Notes: a model not told the origin generated them from the sequence alone. Shown: positions 16,383-26,362, counted from the first letter of the stretch. The stretch is DNA of 64,000 nucleotides from Bacillota bacterium (GCA_023461435.1 JAEYLC010000010.1:310001-374000); one strand, 5' to 3'. Made by a program: numbers and translations.

Positions 16383-19016
16383 ATGGATAAGTTAAAGTAT
16401 TCAAATGAGTCCTGCGAAATAATAAAACATAGCGAGGAAAGGCTCCTTGCGCTGTTAAAGGCAATTTCGGACGTAATATATCGCATGAGTCCTGACTGTA
16501 AGACCATGACAGAGCTTTACGGGCGCGGATTTCTCGCCGATACAAAAGAAGCTGATCCGAACTGGCTCGTTAAATATATACCTCCTGAAGATCAACCACA
16601 TGTATTAGAAGCTATTAATGACTGTATCAAAGACAATAAGATATTTAAGTTTGAGCATTGTGTGTTTAAAGCTGACGGCACAATAGGGTGGACACATTCT
16701 TGCGCCGTCCCGATATTCGATGAAAATGATAATATCTGTGAATGGTTCGGGGTGGCAAATGATATCACCAGACACAAGCAGGCCGAAGAGGCGCTGCGCA
16801 AGAGCGAAAGAAAAGCATTGGCGTTGGCAGAGGAACAAAAAACATTGAAAGACGATCTTTCAAACCAGATCAAGGCGTTAAACAGACTGCAAGATATCAG
16901 TTCCCACTTCATCCGTAAGGACAACATTCAAACGATTTATAATGAAATTCTTAAAGCTGCCATCGAGTTTTCTAATGCGGATTTTGGGGATATGCAGATA
17001 TCAAGAGATGAAGGACGGCTGGAAATAATTGCAGCGCAGGGTTTTAGCGAGACATTTCTGCGATTCTTTCATATTGTTGACGGACTCTATACGACTTGCG
17101 AATTGGCAGTCAAGGAAGGTAAGCGTGTAATTACAAGAGATATTACCCATGACCCCGTTTACATTGGAACACCCGGCCAAAAAATACTTTTGGACGAAGG
17201 AATCATTTGCGTACAGTCCACACCTTTGCTCAGCAGGTCAGGTAAACTCCTGGGTATGCTCTCTACACACTACAAGCTGGAACATTCTTTTTCCGATCAG
17301 GAATTAATGCTGCTTAACATTATTGCCCGGCAGGCAGCCGACGTTATGGAGCGTCAGCATTATGAGGAGGCGCTGCATAAAACGTATCGTCGGGAGAAAG
17401 TGCTCGGTGATCTTTCCAACCAGTTGCTCGAGAGCGAGGACCCAAAGGCGTTAATGGAGAAAATCTGCAGAAAATCAATCGGGTATGTCGAATGCGATGT
17501 TTTCGTTAATTATATTGCCGAGGGTGATCACCTTAAGCTTAATGCCTATTCGGGGATATCAGATGAGGAGGCTGAAAAGATACAGCGTCTGAATTGCGGC
17601 GAGGCAGTCTGCGAGTGCGCCGCCGCGGAGGGTAAACGTATTGTCGTATCAGACGTGCGGAATTCAGCCGACCCAAGAGTGCAGCTTATCAAAACCTTTG
17701 GTGTGCAGTCGTATGCGAGCTTTCCCCTAAAATCGGACGATCATGTGATTGGCACACTCTCTTTCGGCAGCAGAATACGCAAAGTATTTACTGAGGATGA
17801 GTTGTTGTTTATGAGCATCGTTTCAGGGCATATCGCCATAGCGATAAACCGTATTGTTATTTTGGAAGCGCTGCAAAAGAGCGAGAAAAAAGCCAATATA
17901 CTGGTCGAGGAGCTTGAAGAAGCCGATAGAAACAAAAATCAATTTATCAGCTCATTGTCCCATGAACTGAGGAATCCTTTGGCGGTTATCTCGGCAGGAC
18001 TTGAAATACTGGGTCATTCTCAGGGCAAAGAACAGATCGATAAGGCAAAAGTTATCATGAACCACCAGATGGGCCAGCTTTGTGCGCTGGTCGACGACCT
18101 GCTTGACCTCACGCGAATCTCCAATAATAAAATTGTACTCAAAATTGAGCCGATTGAACTGAACGGGCTCGCATCAGCAATAGCGGGAGAGCAGCGGGCG
18201 CTGTTTGATGAGAAGAAAATTAAGCTGTGTACAAAAACCGGCACCGGCTCAATCTATCTTGACGCCGATCTTGTCCGTGTAAAACAAATAATAGGCAATC
18301 TGCTTCACAACGCTCAAAAATATACACAGACAGGCGGAGAAACCCTTTTAAATATTTACATTGAAGATAAGGAAGCAGTCATAAGCGTAAAAGACAATGG
18401 TATTGGCTTAAGCCCTGATTTAGCACCTCGCTTGTTCCAGCCTTTTGTTCAGGCTGATATGTCGATCGAGAGAAGCGGCGGGGGGCTTGGGCTTGGCCTT
18501 TCGATCACAAAAGGAATCGTTGAGCTGCACGGAGGAAGCGTCAGCGTTTACAGCGAAGGGCTGGGGAAAGGCTCTGAGTTTATTATACGATTGCCGTTAT
18601 CTGAAACGATGAAACATGAAAGAGCAGACGAAACAAAACAAACAGATGTCGGCGCTCATTCACTGAGAATACTGGTCATAGAAGATAACAGGGATCTCGC
18701 TGATTTGTTAGGCACAATGCTCACGATGGCGGGTCACCAAGCCGTGGTATCTTATAATGGATATGAAGGCGTGGAAAAAGCGAAACGATTCAGACCGGAT
18801 ATCGTTTTCTGCGATATCGGGCTGCCGGGAATGGACGGCTTTAAAGTGGCAAAGGTTATAAAAGAAAATGATGATCTGAAAGATTCTCTGCTCGTGGCGC
18901 TCACAGGATATGCCGGAAAAAGTGACATTAAGCTTTCAATGGAAAGCGGGTTCGATAAACATCTGGCTAAGCCCGTGAGCCTTGCATCAATACAGCAATT
19001 GATCAATGAATATTGA
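16383..19016 (+). CDS. Hybrid sensor histidine kinase (PAS-GAF-GAF-HisKA-HATPase-REC)
   Basis: An 877-residue soluble kinase with no membrane segment. N-terminal PAS with PAC-like end (FEHCVFKADGTIGWTHSCAV, ~85-105), a short coiled coil, two GAF domains (~165-325 and ~345-495), HisKA with FISSLSHELRNPLAVI (~525), HATPase with NAQKYTQTGG, DNGIGLSPDL and LGLGLSITKGI. A C-terminal receiver (~762-877) has ILVIEDNRDLAD, phospho-Asp in FCDIGLPGMDG and LAKPVS. The GAF domains suggest a small cytoplasmic ligand, cofactor or redox signal. No cognate response regulator is adjacent. GAGGG lies just before the ATG. Confidence 0.92.
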   Translation: MDKLKYSNESCEIIKHSEERLLALLKAISDVIYRMSPDCKTMTELYGRGFLADTKEADPNWLVKYIPPEDQPHVLEAINDCIKDNKIFKFEHCVFKADGTIGWTHSCAVPIFDENDNICEWFGVANDITRHKQAEEALRKSERKALALAEEQKTLKDDLSNQIKALNRLQDISSHFIRKDNIQTIYNEILKAAIEFSNADFGDMQISRDEGRLEIIAAQGFSETFLRFFHIVDGLYTTCELAVKEGKRVITRDITHDPVYIGTPGQKILLDEGIICVQSTPLLSRSGKLLGMLSTHYKLEHSFSDQELMLLNIIARQAADVMERQHYEEALHKTYRREKVLGDLSNQLLESEDPKALMEKICRKSIGYVECDVFVNYIAEGDHLKLNAYSGISDEEAEKIQRLNCGEAVCECAAAEGKRIVVSDVRNSADPRVQLIKTFGVQSYASFPLKSDDHVIGTLSFGSRIRKVFTEDELLFMSIVSGHIAIAINRIVILEALQKSEKKANILVEELEEADRNKNQFISSLSHELRNPLAVISAGLEILGHSQGKEQIDKAKVIMNHQMGQLCALVDDLLDLTRISNNKIVLKIEPIELNGLASAIAGEQRALFDEKKIKLCTKTGTGSIYLDADLVRVKQIIGNLLHNAQKYTQTGGETLLNIYIEDKEAVISVKDNGIGLSPDLAPRLFQPFVQADMSIERSGGGLGLGLSITKGIVELHGGSVSVYSEGLGKGSEFIIRLPLSETMKHERADETKQTDVGAHSLRILVIEDNRDLADLLGTMLTMAGHQAVVSYNGYEGVEKAKRFRPDIVFCDIGLPGMDGFKVAKVIKENDDLKDSLLVALTGYAGKSDIKLSMESGFDKHLAKPVSLASIQQLINEY

Positions 19017-19180
19017 GAAAATATATGAGCGGAATACATTTGGTGCGACCCAGTTGTGGTTGACTAAAAACCGCTATTTGTAAGAAAGTACAGCCATGAG
19101 TATTGAATCTGCAAAAGCTTACAGCGAAAGAAACCACACATTCAGACGAATGAATTAAAAATCGGGGAGGGCAATAACGC

Positions 19181-20128
19181 TTAATTCAGTATCTTAATAT
19201 CGATAACCGCATCCTGATTGATCACTCTGTCGGCTTCGTCGATATATTTGTCACGGTTTTCCCATGTGATCCTGATCTTTTGATATTTTGTCAGTGTCTC
19301 GGGGTCGATCTGGGTTTGCGTCATCCAGAACCAAATCTCATCGCCTTCGATGGTACGGACTTGCATATGCTCATAGTCGCCCCATTGTAGCCCCATAAAA
19401 TAGCAGTCGAGTTCTTTTGTATAATGGACGGTTCCGTCAGCAAGATCATCTGTTTCCTCAGATATGTCTTCAGTCTGCTCGTCCGGTTCCTCCGGCACGG
19501 CGTCATCAAAGTACTCGGCGCCGCCGGGATACCACTGATAGTCCTGTGAAACCTTCCATGTGCCGCTTTCAGGTACGAGTACAAATACGCGGTAATTAAG
19601 CCCTTCACGGTAATCCCAAAATTCCTTTTCAAGCGAATATTCCGTTTTTGCGATAAACAGGCGGAAGTCTCCATATTTTTCCGACACATCGGAGTCAAGG
19701 CCTGATTCTATTTCGTAAGGGAGATCGACGGATGCGACATCACTGAGCGCGGACCTTGCATTTTCGATCTCCCGTATATCGGTCAATTTGGCGCTCTTTA
19801 TTGAAAAATATCCGTTTTTGTTTTTCTCGTTGTCTGAGTATGCAAAGAAATCCTTATAATATTTTTGCTCCTCTTGTGTCCAAAGGCCCAAGAAAACGGT
19901 CCAGTCGTGAGCGTTCTGCGCGGAAACAAAATCCCTGATGACGGCTTTGATTTCAGGATCGGCAGCCAGAAAACGAGCCTCCGTTTCGGAGGGGACAGGA
20001 GAAGAAGCCGGGGCAGCGGTCACCTTGGGAGTGGTAGCAGTCAGTGCTGTATCGCCGGAATTTCCGCATGCCGTAAGAACAAGTATCAACATCAGCAACG
20101 CGGCCAGCGAAGCAAACCAAAAACGCAT
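19181..20128 (-). CDS. Hypothetical lipoprotein
   Basis: About 315 residues. Signal peptide MRFWFASLAALLMLILVLTAC with lipobox LTAC, then a Thr/Ala/Pro-rich linker (~20-45). A domain with AQNAHDWTVFLGLWTQEEQ follows, as in NTF2-like or transcription-elongation-type tails, with SGTWKVSQDYQW further on. An acidic linker (EEPDEQTEDISEETDD) separates this from a C-terminal ~75-residue domain ending in VINQDAVIDIKIL. The start was moved to the internal ATG at 20128 because GGGAGG lies 8 bp upstream and a signal peptide begins there. Surface anchored; function unknown. Confidence 0.75.
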   Translation of the reverse strand: MRFWFASLAALLMLILVLTACGNSGDTALTATTPKVTAAPASSPVPSETEARFLAADPEIKAVIRDFVSAQNAHDWTVFLGLWTQEEQKYYKDFFAYSDNEKNKNGYFSIKSAKLTDIREIENARSALSDVASVDLPYEIESGLDSDVSEKYGDFRLFIAKTEYSLEKEFWDYREGLNYRVFVLVPESGTWKVSQDYQWYPGGAEYFDDAVPEEPDEQTEDISEETDDLADGTVHYTKELDCYFMGLQWGDYEHMQVRTIEGDEIWFWMTQTQIDPETLTKYQKIRITWENRDKYIDEADRVINQDAVIDIKILN

Positions 20129-20276
20129 GAGGCTACCTCCCGTTGAAGATATAATATTATACAATGGAAATAATTACAATGTGAGTGATCAGATATTGTA
20201 AGCATAATAAAAGAGACGGGCAGCATTGGAAAATATATTTTTCAGTTTATTATATTTAATAGGCTGGGTGATTTTA

Positions 20277-20924
20277 ATGGGGATTTTATCGGATGATTTT
20301 TTAAAAATAGTCCGCGCACTGGGAGTGAGCGAACTGAAGCATCCGCTGTTCTATAATTGTGCTGCGGGGATAAGATTTGAGATTGGCGGAGATGAGGGCG
20401 TTTATCTGATTAATGAGTGCTCAGAAGAATATACTGCGAGTCCGGCCTATATTTCCGCGGCGTTTGAAAGAGCGAAAACCATTTATACAGGCTTGCCGAA
20501 TAAACCGAATCTCATAAGAATTGACGGTTATCCCGATGAGAATCATGAAAAAAATGTGATACGAACGATTTGTCATGCAGGAAATTTGCCGCTGCCGCAC
20601 GAACAAGTTGTAAAGCCTGTTAAGCGGGATGAAGATGGTAAAACGATATCGCAGCTCCAATTGTATTGGGATTTAGAGAGAATTACGTTTACACCGGACA
20701 GATTATTGCGGGAAATAATCAAAGCTGACATTGGCGGATATAATGCATTTGTTTCAAACGTATATTTTGCCGATACGCACAACGGCATTATATTTCATCT
20801 ATATGATGACAGAGGAGCCGATTTAGTCGCCGCTGACAGGGAACGACTCCGCTGTGTATATGAAAAGTATAACAGATGGATATTGGACGATGACCGCGAA
20901 AAAATAGACGCAATATTTGTATGA
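20277..20924 (+). CDS. DUF3885 domain protein
   Basis: About 215 residues from the ATG at 20277; a TTG 51 bp upstream is possible but would add a hydrophobic stretch and lacks a ribosome site. The C-terminal region (LLREIIKADIGGYNAF, NVYFADTHNGIIFHLYDDRG) matches DUF3885 proteins. Family function is unknown; members are often small cytoplasmic proteins in Firmicutes accessory regions. It begins a same-strand run of small genes reaching 23034. Confidence 0.7.
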   Translation: MGILSDDFLKIVRALGVSELKHPLFYNCAAGIRFEIGGDEGVYLINECSEEYTASPAYISAAFERAKTIYTGLPNKPNLIRIDGYPDENHEKNVIRTICHAGNLPLPHEQVVKPVKRDEDGKTISQLQLYWDLERITFTPDRLLREIIKADIGGYNAFVSNVYFADTHNGIIFHLYDDRGADLVAADRERLRCVYEKYNRWILDDDREKIDAIFV

Positions 20925-20997
20925 CAAAACAGGTTGGGAAATAAGCCCAAAAGCAATACTCAGTTGATTGCAAGAAGAAAAAAGAAAGCTTAATGAA

Positions 20998-21438
20998 ATG
21001 AATAAAGAGAAATCATCAGAATTGCAAAGTGACGGCGTATTGGACTCAGGACCTTTCTATCACGGCACAAAAGCCGGTTTGAAGCCGGGGGACCTGCTGA
21101 ACCCCGGCTATAACTCTAATTATGGCGAGAGAAAGAAGGCCAACTACGTCTACTTGACCGCAACGCTGGATGCGGCGGTCTGGGGAGCGGAACTGGCAAT
21201 GGGCGACGGGCCTGGCCGGATATACCGTGTGGAACCCAGAGGGCCAATCGAGGATGATCCCAATCTGACGGATAAAAAGTTTCAGGGAAACCCGACGAGG
21301 TCTTATCGGACGAAACTCCCGCTTCGGGTTGTGGGCGAGGTATTGGAATGGGAGGGTCATTCCCCGGAAATGCTCAAACACATGCGGGATCACCTTGAAG
21401 GACTCAAACGGCTTGGCATCGAGGCGATCAACGGCTGA
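20998..21438 (+). CDS. arr: Rifamycin NAD+ ADP-ribosyltransferase (Arr family)
   Basis: About 146 residues. The Arr fold is plain: FYHGTKAGLKPGDLL (His), YVYLTATLDAAVWGAELA (Tyr), YRVEPRGPIEDDPNLTDKKF and GNPTRSYRTKLPLRVVGEV (Asp region), so the His-Tyr-Asp set is intact. Arr enzymes ADP-ribosylate the C23 hydroxyl of rifamycins using NAD+ and inactivate them. Length matches the family. The start ATG 20998 is chosen over an upstream TTG at 20968; ribosome site weak in both cases. Lies 1.8 kb upstream of a HelD-family gene on the same strand. Confidence 0.88.
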   Translation: MNKEKSSELQSDGVLDSGPFYHGTKAGLKPGDLLNPGYNSNYGERKKANYVYLTATLDAAVWGAELAMGDGPGRIYRVEPRGPIEDDPNLTDKKFQGNPTRSYRTKLPLRVVGEVLEWEGHSPEMLKHMRDHLEGLKRLGIEAING

Positions 21439-21523
21439 CTGCGTGATCGCCAACAACTCTCAAAGCACACCATTGATGTAATGAGGTCTATTTTTGTGTG
21501 AATCGTCAGGAGGCTATAGAATA

Positions 21524-21808
21524 TTGAAAACATACGAATTTGAAGCCGTTATTCAGAAAGTTCCCGATATTGACGGCGCGTATATAATATTTCCGTATGA
21601 TGTGAAAGTGGAGTTCGGCAAGGGCAGAGTTAAAGTCCATGCCACTTTTGACGGAGAGCCGTATGACGGAAGTCTTGTGAATATGGGTGTGAAGAATGCC
21701 GACGGCTTGGTGTGCTATATTATCGGTTTGCGCAAGGACATTCGAGAAAAAATCGGCAGGCAGCCGGGCGACAGCGTGAAAGTGACGATTACAGAGCGGG
21801 AGAGTTGA
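21524..21808 (+). CDS. DUF1905 domain protein
   Basis: About 94 residues forming a small beta-barrel-like domain (YEFEAVIQKVPDIDGAYIIF, GRVKVHATFDGEPYDGSLV, REKIGRQPGDSVKVTI), as in DUF1905 proteins. The start is TTG at 21524, fixed by AGGAGG at 21508-21513 with about 10 bp spacing. Function of the family is unknown. Part of the run of small genes between arr and helD. Confidence 0.8.
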   Translation: MKTYEFEAVIQKVPDIDGAYIIFPYDVKVEFGKGRVKVHATFDGEPYDGSLVNMGVKNADGLVCYIIGLRKDIREKIGRQPGDSVKVTITERES

Positions 21809-21884
21809 ATACGACAGCAAGCCCGCTTCCGCTCGAATCGAGCGAAATGGTGGCGTGAGAAACCACTGTTGGAAAGGGAAAAGA

Positions 21885-22412
21885 ATGCCGAAACCACGAA
21901 AGATGCTCAGCAATTGGGAGGCGCCTTATGTTCAGCCGCTGATGAAATTAATCGAAACGCAAAGCAAAGCCACGCTGATAAGATGGGTTATAGACTATTG
22001 TGAGCGGGTGATGCTGCCGCTGTGGAGCAAAGACTTTCCGGAGGACATGCGCCCGCAGAACGCATTGAGAGCCGCCAGTGAGTGGCTGTCGGGAACCATC
22101 AAATTGCCGCGGGCGAAAAAAGATATTCTGGAGTGCCATGAGGCTGCGCGCGAAGCCGGGGGGAGGCCAGCCGCGCAGGCCGCCGCGAGGGCAATCGGTC
22201 AGTCTGCGTCCGCCATTCATTCGGCGAGGCACTGTATTGGGCTTGCATTTTACGGGGCGGTAGCGGTTGCGTACGACAAGCTGGGAGCGGACGCGCCGTG
22301 GGCGCAGGTGGAGTCATGCGCCGCAGACGAATGCGGCCGTATGCTGGGTGCGCTTCGCGCTGTGGCTGTGGAGAACGAACAAAATCCGGCGAAAATCGAC
22401 TGGAAATGCTGA
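21885..22412 (+). CDS. Putative immunity protein (Imm-5-like, helical)
   Basis: A 175-residue Ala-rich helical protein: PRAKKDILECHEAAREAGG, QAAARAIGQSASAIHSARH, LGIA-like GLAFYGAVAVAYDKLG. This pattern is typical of the family annotated as putative immunity protein (Imm-5-like) in Firmicutes. No toxin gene is adjacent, so the immunity role is not supported by context. The start is the ATG at 21885 after GGAAAGGGAAAAG rather than an upstream codon. Confidence 0.65.
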   Translation: MPKPRKMLSNWEAPYVQPLMKLIETQSKATLIRWVIDYCERVMLPLWSKDFPEDMRPQNALRAASEWLSGTIKLPRAKKDILECHEAAREAGGRPAAQAAARAIGQSASAIHSARHCIGLAFYGAVAVAYDKLGADAPWAQVESCAADECGRMLGALRAVAVENEQNPAKIDWKC

Positions 22413-22431
22413 CAGCAAGACTGAGGTTATT

Positions 22432-23034
22432 ATGGGAAATACAGATAAGTTCGATATGATGGCGAATATGTATGACACGCCTGAAAGGATCCATATCGCG
22501 AAGGTGATCTCCGATGCGATTCGCGGCCGTTTGATTGAAACGAAAAACAAAAGCGCGATTGATTTTGGATGCGGAACCGGTCTCGTCGGACTGAGCCTGC
22601 GGAACGAATTTCAGTCGATGCTGTTTATGGATTCCTCACAAAATATGCTTGATCAGGTGAACCGCAAACTATCTCATTCCGGTATACAAAATGCGGATAC
22701 ACTTTGCTTCGATCTGGAAAAGGACAGCCCGCCGGATCTGCATGCGGATATTATATTCATGGCGCAGGTGCTGCTCCATATTAAAGATTACGAGCCGGTT
22801 TTATGGAAGCTCCATGATGTTTTGAATCCGGGCGGGCATCTGATCATCATCGATTTTGATAAAAACGAAAAAATCGTTTCAGACTTGGTTCACAGCGGCT
22901 TCGATCAGAAAATGCTCGCGGATGTGATGCTGAATATCGGATACAAGAACATTCAATCAAATACGTTCTATAAAGGAAATAAAATATTCATGGGTTTTGA
23001 TGCGTCCATGTTTATACTTGATTCACAAAAATAA
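22432..23034 (+). CDS. Class I SAM-dependent methyltransferase
   Basis: A 200-residue Rossmann methyltransferase. Motif I is AIDFGCGTGLVGLSL (~43-57), the acidic loop LFMDSSQNML follows, and motif IV/post motifs appear as IIFMAQVLLHIKDYE and LNPGGHLIIIDFD. Small-molecule methyltransferase of the UbiE type; substrate unknown. Start at ATG 22432 with GAGGTTATT upstream, 19 bp after the previous stop. Confidence 0.85.
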   Translation: MGNTDKFDMMANMYDTPERIHIAKVISDAIRGRLIETKNKSAIDFGCGTGLVGLSLRNEFQSMLFMDSSQNMLDQVNRKLSHSGIQNADTLCFDLEKDSPPDLHADIIFMAQVLLHIKDYEPVLWKLHDVLNPGGHLIIIDFDKNEKIVSDLVHSGFDQKMLADVMLNIGYKNIQSNTFYKGNKIFMGFDASMFILDSQK

Positions 23035-23261
23035 ATGGCGCAGTCGAGGGTTTATTGATAGAATATCGGTGTTCATAGGGGTTGCTTTGCCGTCGAATAA
23101 TTAAAATTGTTTAGCTTAAAACATCTCTCCTCTTATCTTAATTATATCATATCAAAATCCTGAATATCAGTCTTATTTTTATGGTTTGAAAAGTGTATCC
23201 TAAGGCTAATTCTCAAAATCAGAATGGTCAGGAAGTTTACACTATATTCGGAGGAATGTTT

Positions 23262-25508
23262 GTGATAGCAGATAAGAAAATATGGGCTTGTGAAAAGGCG
23301 TACCTTGAAAGAGTGGTTAGCGAGATAAAAAATCAGCTTGATATCAGCATCAATGCTGCCGACAATTATAAAAGCGATGCGATCAAGCTGCAAAAAAGCA
23401 TGTGGGAAGACTTAAGGCGCGCGCCTTCGAGCTTGTTCGATTTGGAGGACGCCGCGCAAATCAACCAAATCCAAATGGACTTAAGAAACAAGGCCAGCCT
23501 GTATAAATTCTCTTCTGAAAAAGTCAATCAGCTAAAGTTGATGCTTCCAAACCCGTATTTCGGCAGAATCGACTTTCTCGAGACCGGGGAAAAAGCAGCG
23601 GAGCCGATTTATATAGGCATCCACAGTTTAAGCACGAATGGTACGATGGACATTCTCGTTTACGATTGGAGAGCGCCGATTTCAAGCATGTTTTATGACT
23701 ATGAGATCGGTCCTTCAAGCTACTCCTGCCCGGATGGCCTCATTGAAGGAGAGATGCTGCTGAAAAGACAGTATAAGATTGAAAATTCGGATATCGTCTA
23801 TATGTTTGACAGCAGCCTCAGTATCAATGACGCAATGCTCCAAGAGCTGCTCGGCAAAAGCACGGACAACAGGATGAGAACGATCGTGACGAGCATTCAA
23901 AAGGAGCAGAATACTGTCATCAGAAACAGCCGTGATAAAATACTCATCGTTGAAGGCCCTGCCGGCAGCGGCAAAACGTCAATCGCGCTGCATCGGGCCG
24001 CTTATCTGTTATACAGTTTTCGGGAAACAGTCAAATCGGAAAATATACTCATATTTTCTCCGAACCATGTGTTTGAGGACTATATTTCTCATGTGCTGCC
24101 CGAACTCGGGGAAGAGAATATCCGCAGAAGCACATTCGCGGACTTTTTCAAAAATGCTTTATCAACAGACAAGCAAATTGAAACTATGAATCAGCAGATG
24201 GAGTATATTTTGACGTCAAATCACTCGAATGATGTCAGACTTGATAGTATCAAATTCAAATCATCGATGCTCTTTCTGGCTGCCTTAAAAAACTATGTGC
24301 GGCATCTGGAAAGCGGTGTGAGTTTGAAATTTACAGATATTGCGTACAATCACACGCTGCTGATTTCTGCCGGTGATATCTCTCAGTTATATAAGAATCA
24401 ATCAAACCGGCTGCCGTATGCCAACCGGCTGGAGAAAATTCGCCAACGTCTGCTGACGCTCTTGGAGGAGTCCGAAGAAAAAAGAGTCAGAGAGCAATCC
24501 CTTGCTGGTGAAACAATTCCGGCAGCCGGTCAGCAATTAAACGCCGACTATGAGCTGATTAGAGATGAAATTATACAAATGACGGCTATCGATATTGAAG
24601 CGCTGTATATTCAATTGTTTGAAAATATAGAATCGTTTGTACAAACGACGGATAAGGACGTGATGGACAACTGTGTTAAGCTTGCGGATTATACGATACA
24701 TGAGCTTAAAAATGAGCTCATACTCTATGAAGATTTCGCACCGATGCTATATCTGAAAGCCGTGCTGGAAGGTGAGAATACCGCGGCGACAGTCAAACAT
24801 ATCATCATTGATGAAGCGCAGGATTATACTCCTGTACAATACGAGATATTCAAAACCGTGTTCAAAAACAGCAACATGACGATTCTCGGCGATGTCAACC
24901 AAACCGTTAACGGGTATATGAACATCGGGAGCTTTGATATGATCTCGGACATATTCAACGGAGGCTCAAAAAAGATTGCGCTGACAAAGAGTTACCGGTC
25001 GAGCAGGGAACTGGCCGATTTTTGCAGGGAACTGCTCGTTTCTCCGGACCGGTCGGAACAGCTGAACAGACACGGAGCCAAGCCAAAGGTTGTGAAGGCT
25101 GATATAAGCAGCATTAATAAGAGGATCGCGGATGATATCGTTGGCTTGAAGAACAAAGGATATAAGCTGATTGCGGTGATCTGTAAAACAGCGTCCCGAT
25201 GCAAGGCTGTTTATCAGTCTTTGAATACAATTTTGGATATCAGTTTGATCTCCAATCAGAATGAAGTCTATTACGGCGATGTCGTCGTGATTCCGTCGTA
25301 TCTTTCTAAGGGCCTTGAATTTGATGCCGTTCTGGTCGACTCGGTTGAGGATAAGGATTATCATATGCCGGAGGACAAAAGGCTGCTGTATACGGTATGC
25401 ACAAGAGCCCTGCATGAGCTTACCCTGTATTATTTTGATACAATGTCCGGCTTTGTTTCGGGGATTGATGAAAAGCTGTATACATTTGAAGACGCAGCTT
25501 ACAGATAG
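23262..25508 (+). CDS. helD: HelD-family RNA polymerase recycling ATPase (UvrD-like)
   Basis: About 748 residues. An N-terminal coiled arm (~1-70) is followed by YIGIHSLS and VYDWRAPISSMFYDYE, typical of HelD. Then Walker A GPAGSGKTSIALHR (~232-245), DEAQDYTPVQY as Walker B, TKSYRSSRELADF and a C-terminal helicase-like motif. HelD enters RNA polymerase channels and releases stalled or nucleic acid-bound enzyme; relatives (HelR) confer rifamycin tolerance in Actinobacteria. The start is GTG 23262: GGAGGA at 23250-23255 has proper spacing only to it. Overlaps the convergent DUF2935 gene by 10 bp. Downstream of arr on the same strand. Confidence 0.85.
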   Translation: MIADKKIWACEKAYLERVVSEIKNQLDISINAADNYKSDAIKLQKSMWEDLRRAPSSLFDLEDAAQINQIQMDLRNKASLYKFSSEKVNQLKLMLPNPYFGRIDFLETGEKAAEPIYIGIHSLSTNGTMDILVYDWRAPISSMFYDYEIGPSSYSCPDGLIEGEMLLKRQYKIENSDIVYMFDSSLSINDAMLQELLGKSTDNRMRTIVTSIQKEQNTVIRNSRDKILIVEGPAGSGKTSIALHRAAYLLYSFRETVKSENILIFSPNHVFEDYISHVLPELGEENIRRSTFADFFKNALSTDKQIETMNQQMEYILTSNHSNDVRLDSIKFKSSMLFLAALKNYVRHLESGVSLKFTDIAYNHTLLISAGDISQLYKNQSNRLPYANRLEKIRQRLLTLLEESEEKRVREQSLAGETIPAAGQQLNADYELIRDEIIQMTAIDIEALYIQLFENIESFVQTTDKDVMDNCVKLADYTIHELKNELILYEDFAPMLYLKAVLEGENTAATVKHIIIDEAQDYTPVQYEIFKTVFKNSNMTILGDVNQTVNGYMNIGSFDMISDIFNGGSKKIALTKSYRSSRELADFCRELLVSPDRSEQLNRHGAKPKVVKADISSINKRIADDIVGLKNKGYKLIAVICKTASRCKAVYQSLNTILDISLISNQNEVYYGDVVVIPSYLSKGLEFDAVLVDSVEDKDYHMPEDKRLLYTVCTRALHELTLYYFDTMSGFVSGIDEKLYTFEDAAYR

Positions 25509-26362
25509 ATATTCGTATAATCCTCGGGAAAAGGCATGGATGCGTATTCCGTCTCAAAGACACGGATATCCGATGTCATCAGGTAGTTCAGCACAGCCAT
25601 GAAGTATTGCGCTTCGCGTGTCTGGTGATCGACAAATCGCGTCGTCAGCACGCCGAGCGTTTCCACCTGCTTGATCATCGGCCTGATGGCCAGCAGATGA
25701 TCCTTATAGCCTTGCACCAGAGCCAGCGCCTGTTGGGCGAGAGACATGACAGCCGGCACGGCTGCGCCCGACAAGGGAGGCGGTTCTAATTGAATGCCGT
25801 AAGGGATCTCCGGCACCGCTTCCGTGCTGATCATGGACACATACAGCCTCGCTTTGTTCAGCAAACCAAGCAGCGCGTTTGCGAAATCCTCCGACTGCTT
25901 GACGGCTGTCATTTCATATGGGTCCGCCCAGTGCATGATGAAAAGGGCGTGTTCCACCGTCTGCCTGAGCCAGAAGATCATTTCGTAGAGCAGCGTTCTG
26001 TTGTCTGTCAGGCCCGCATCGTTCTGACCGGCCATTATCAGATAATATTCGCTTTCCTTTACGAGATGGTCGCGGAATGCCGGATAGTCGTTAGCGACCA
26101 TATACCGGGTCAATTGGGAGAGCAGCATTTCGTTTTGAAAGCGGATAAAATCCTTCACCATTGGCAAAACCTGCTCAAATTCAATGCCGGTATTTTGCGC
26201 CTGATGGTCAAGAGCCTCAAAATGCTGGTGAAAGCGCAGAGCCTTTTCCGCGTCGGCAGCTTGCTCAACCGTCAGGTCTTTCCGCAGAAAAATCGCGTGG
26301 TCGGCGATATCGCGCATCCAGAAACGTTGTATGATATTCATATTTCGAAGCTCTTGGTTCAT
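25499..26362 (-). CDS. DUF2935 domain protein
   Basis: About 287 residues, nearly all helical, in two repeats of a helical bundle that begin FWMRDIADHAIFLRKDL and FWLRQTVEHALFIMHWADP. The paired His residues in D/E-H-A motifs suggest metal binding, as in DUF2935 proteins of spore-formers. Function unknown. The start ATG at 26362 follows AGGATACGGTC; upstream codons lack a ribosome site. Converges with helD, overlapping by 10 bp. No gene is seen in 26363-26645 apart from the tRNA promoter. Confidence 0.75.
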   Translation of the reverse strand: MNQELRNMNIIQRFWMRDIADHAIFLRKDLTVEQAADAEKALRFHQHFEALDHQAQNTGIEFEQVLPMVKDFIRFQNEMLLSQLTRYMVANDYPAFRDHLVKESEYYLIMAGQNDAGLTDNRTLLYEMIFWLRQTVEHALFIMHWADPYEMTAVKQSEDFANALLGLLNKARLYVSMISTEAVPEIPYGIQLEPPPLSGAAVPAVMSLAQQALALVQGYKDHLLAIRPMIKQVETLGVLTTRFVDHQTREAQYFMAVLNYLMTSDIRVFETEYASMPFPEDYTNIYL

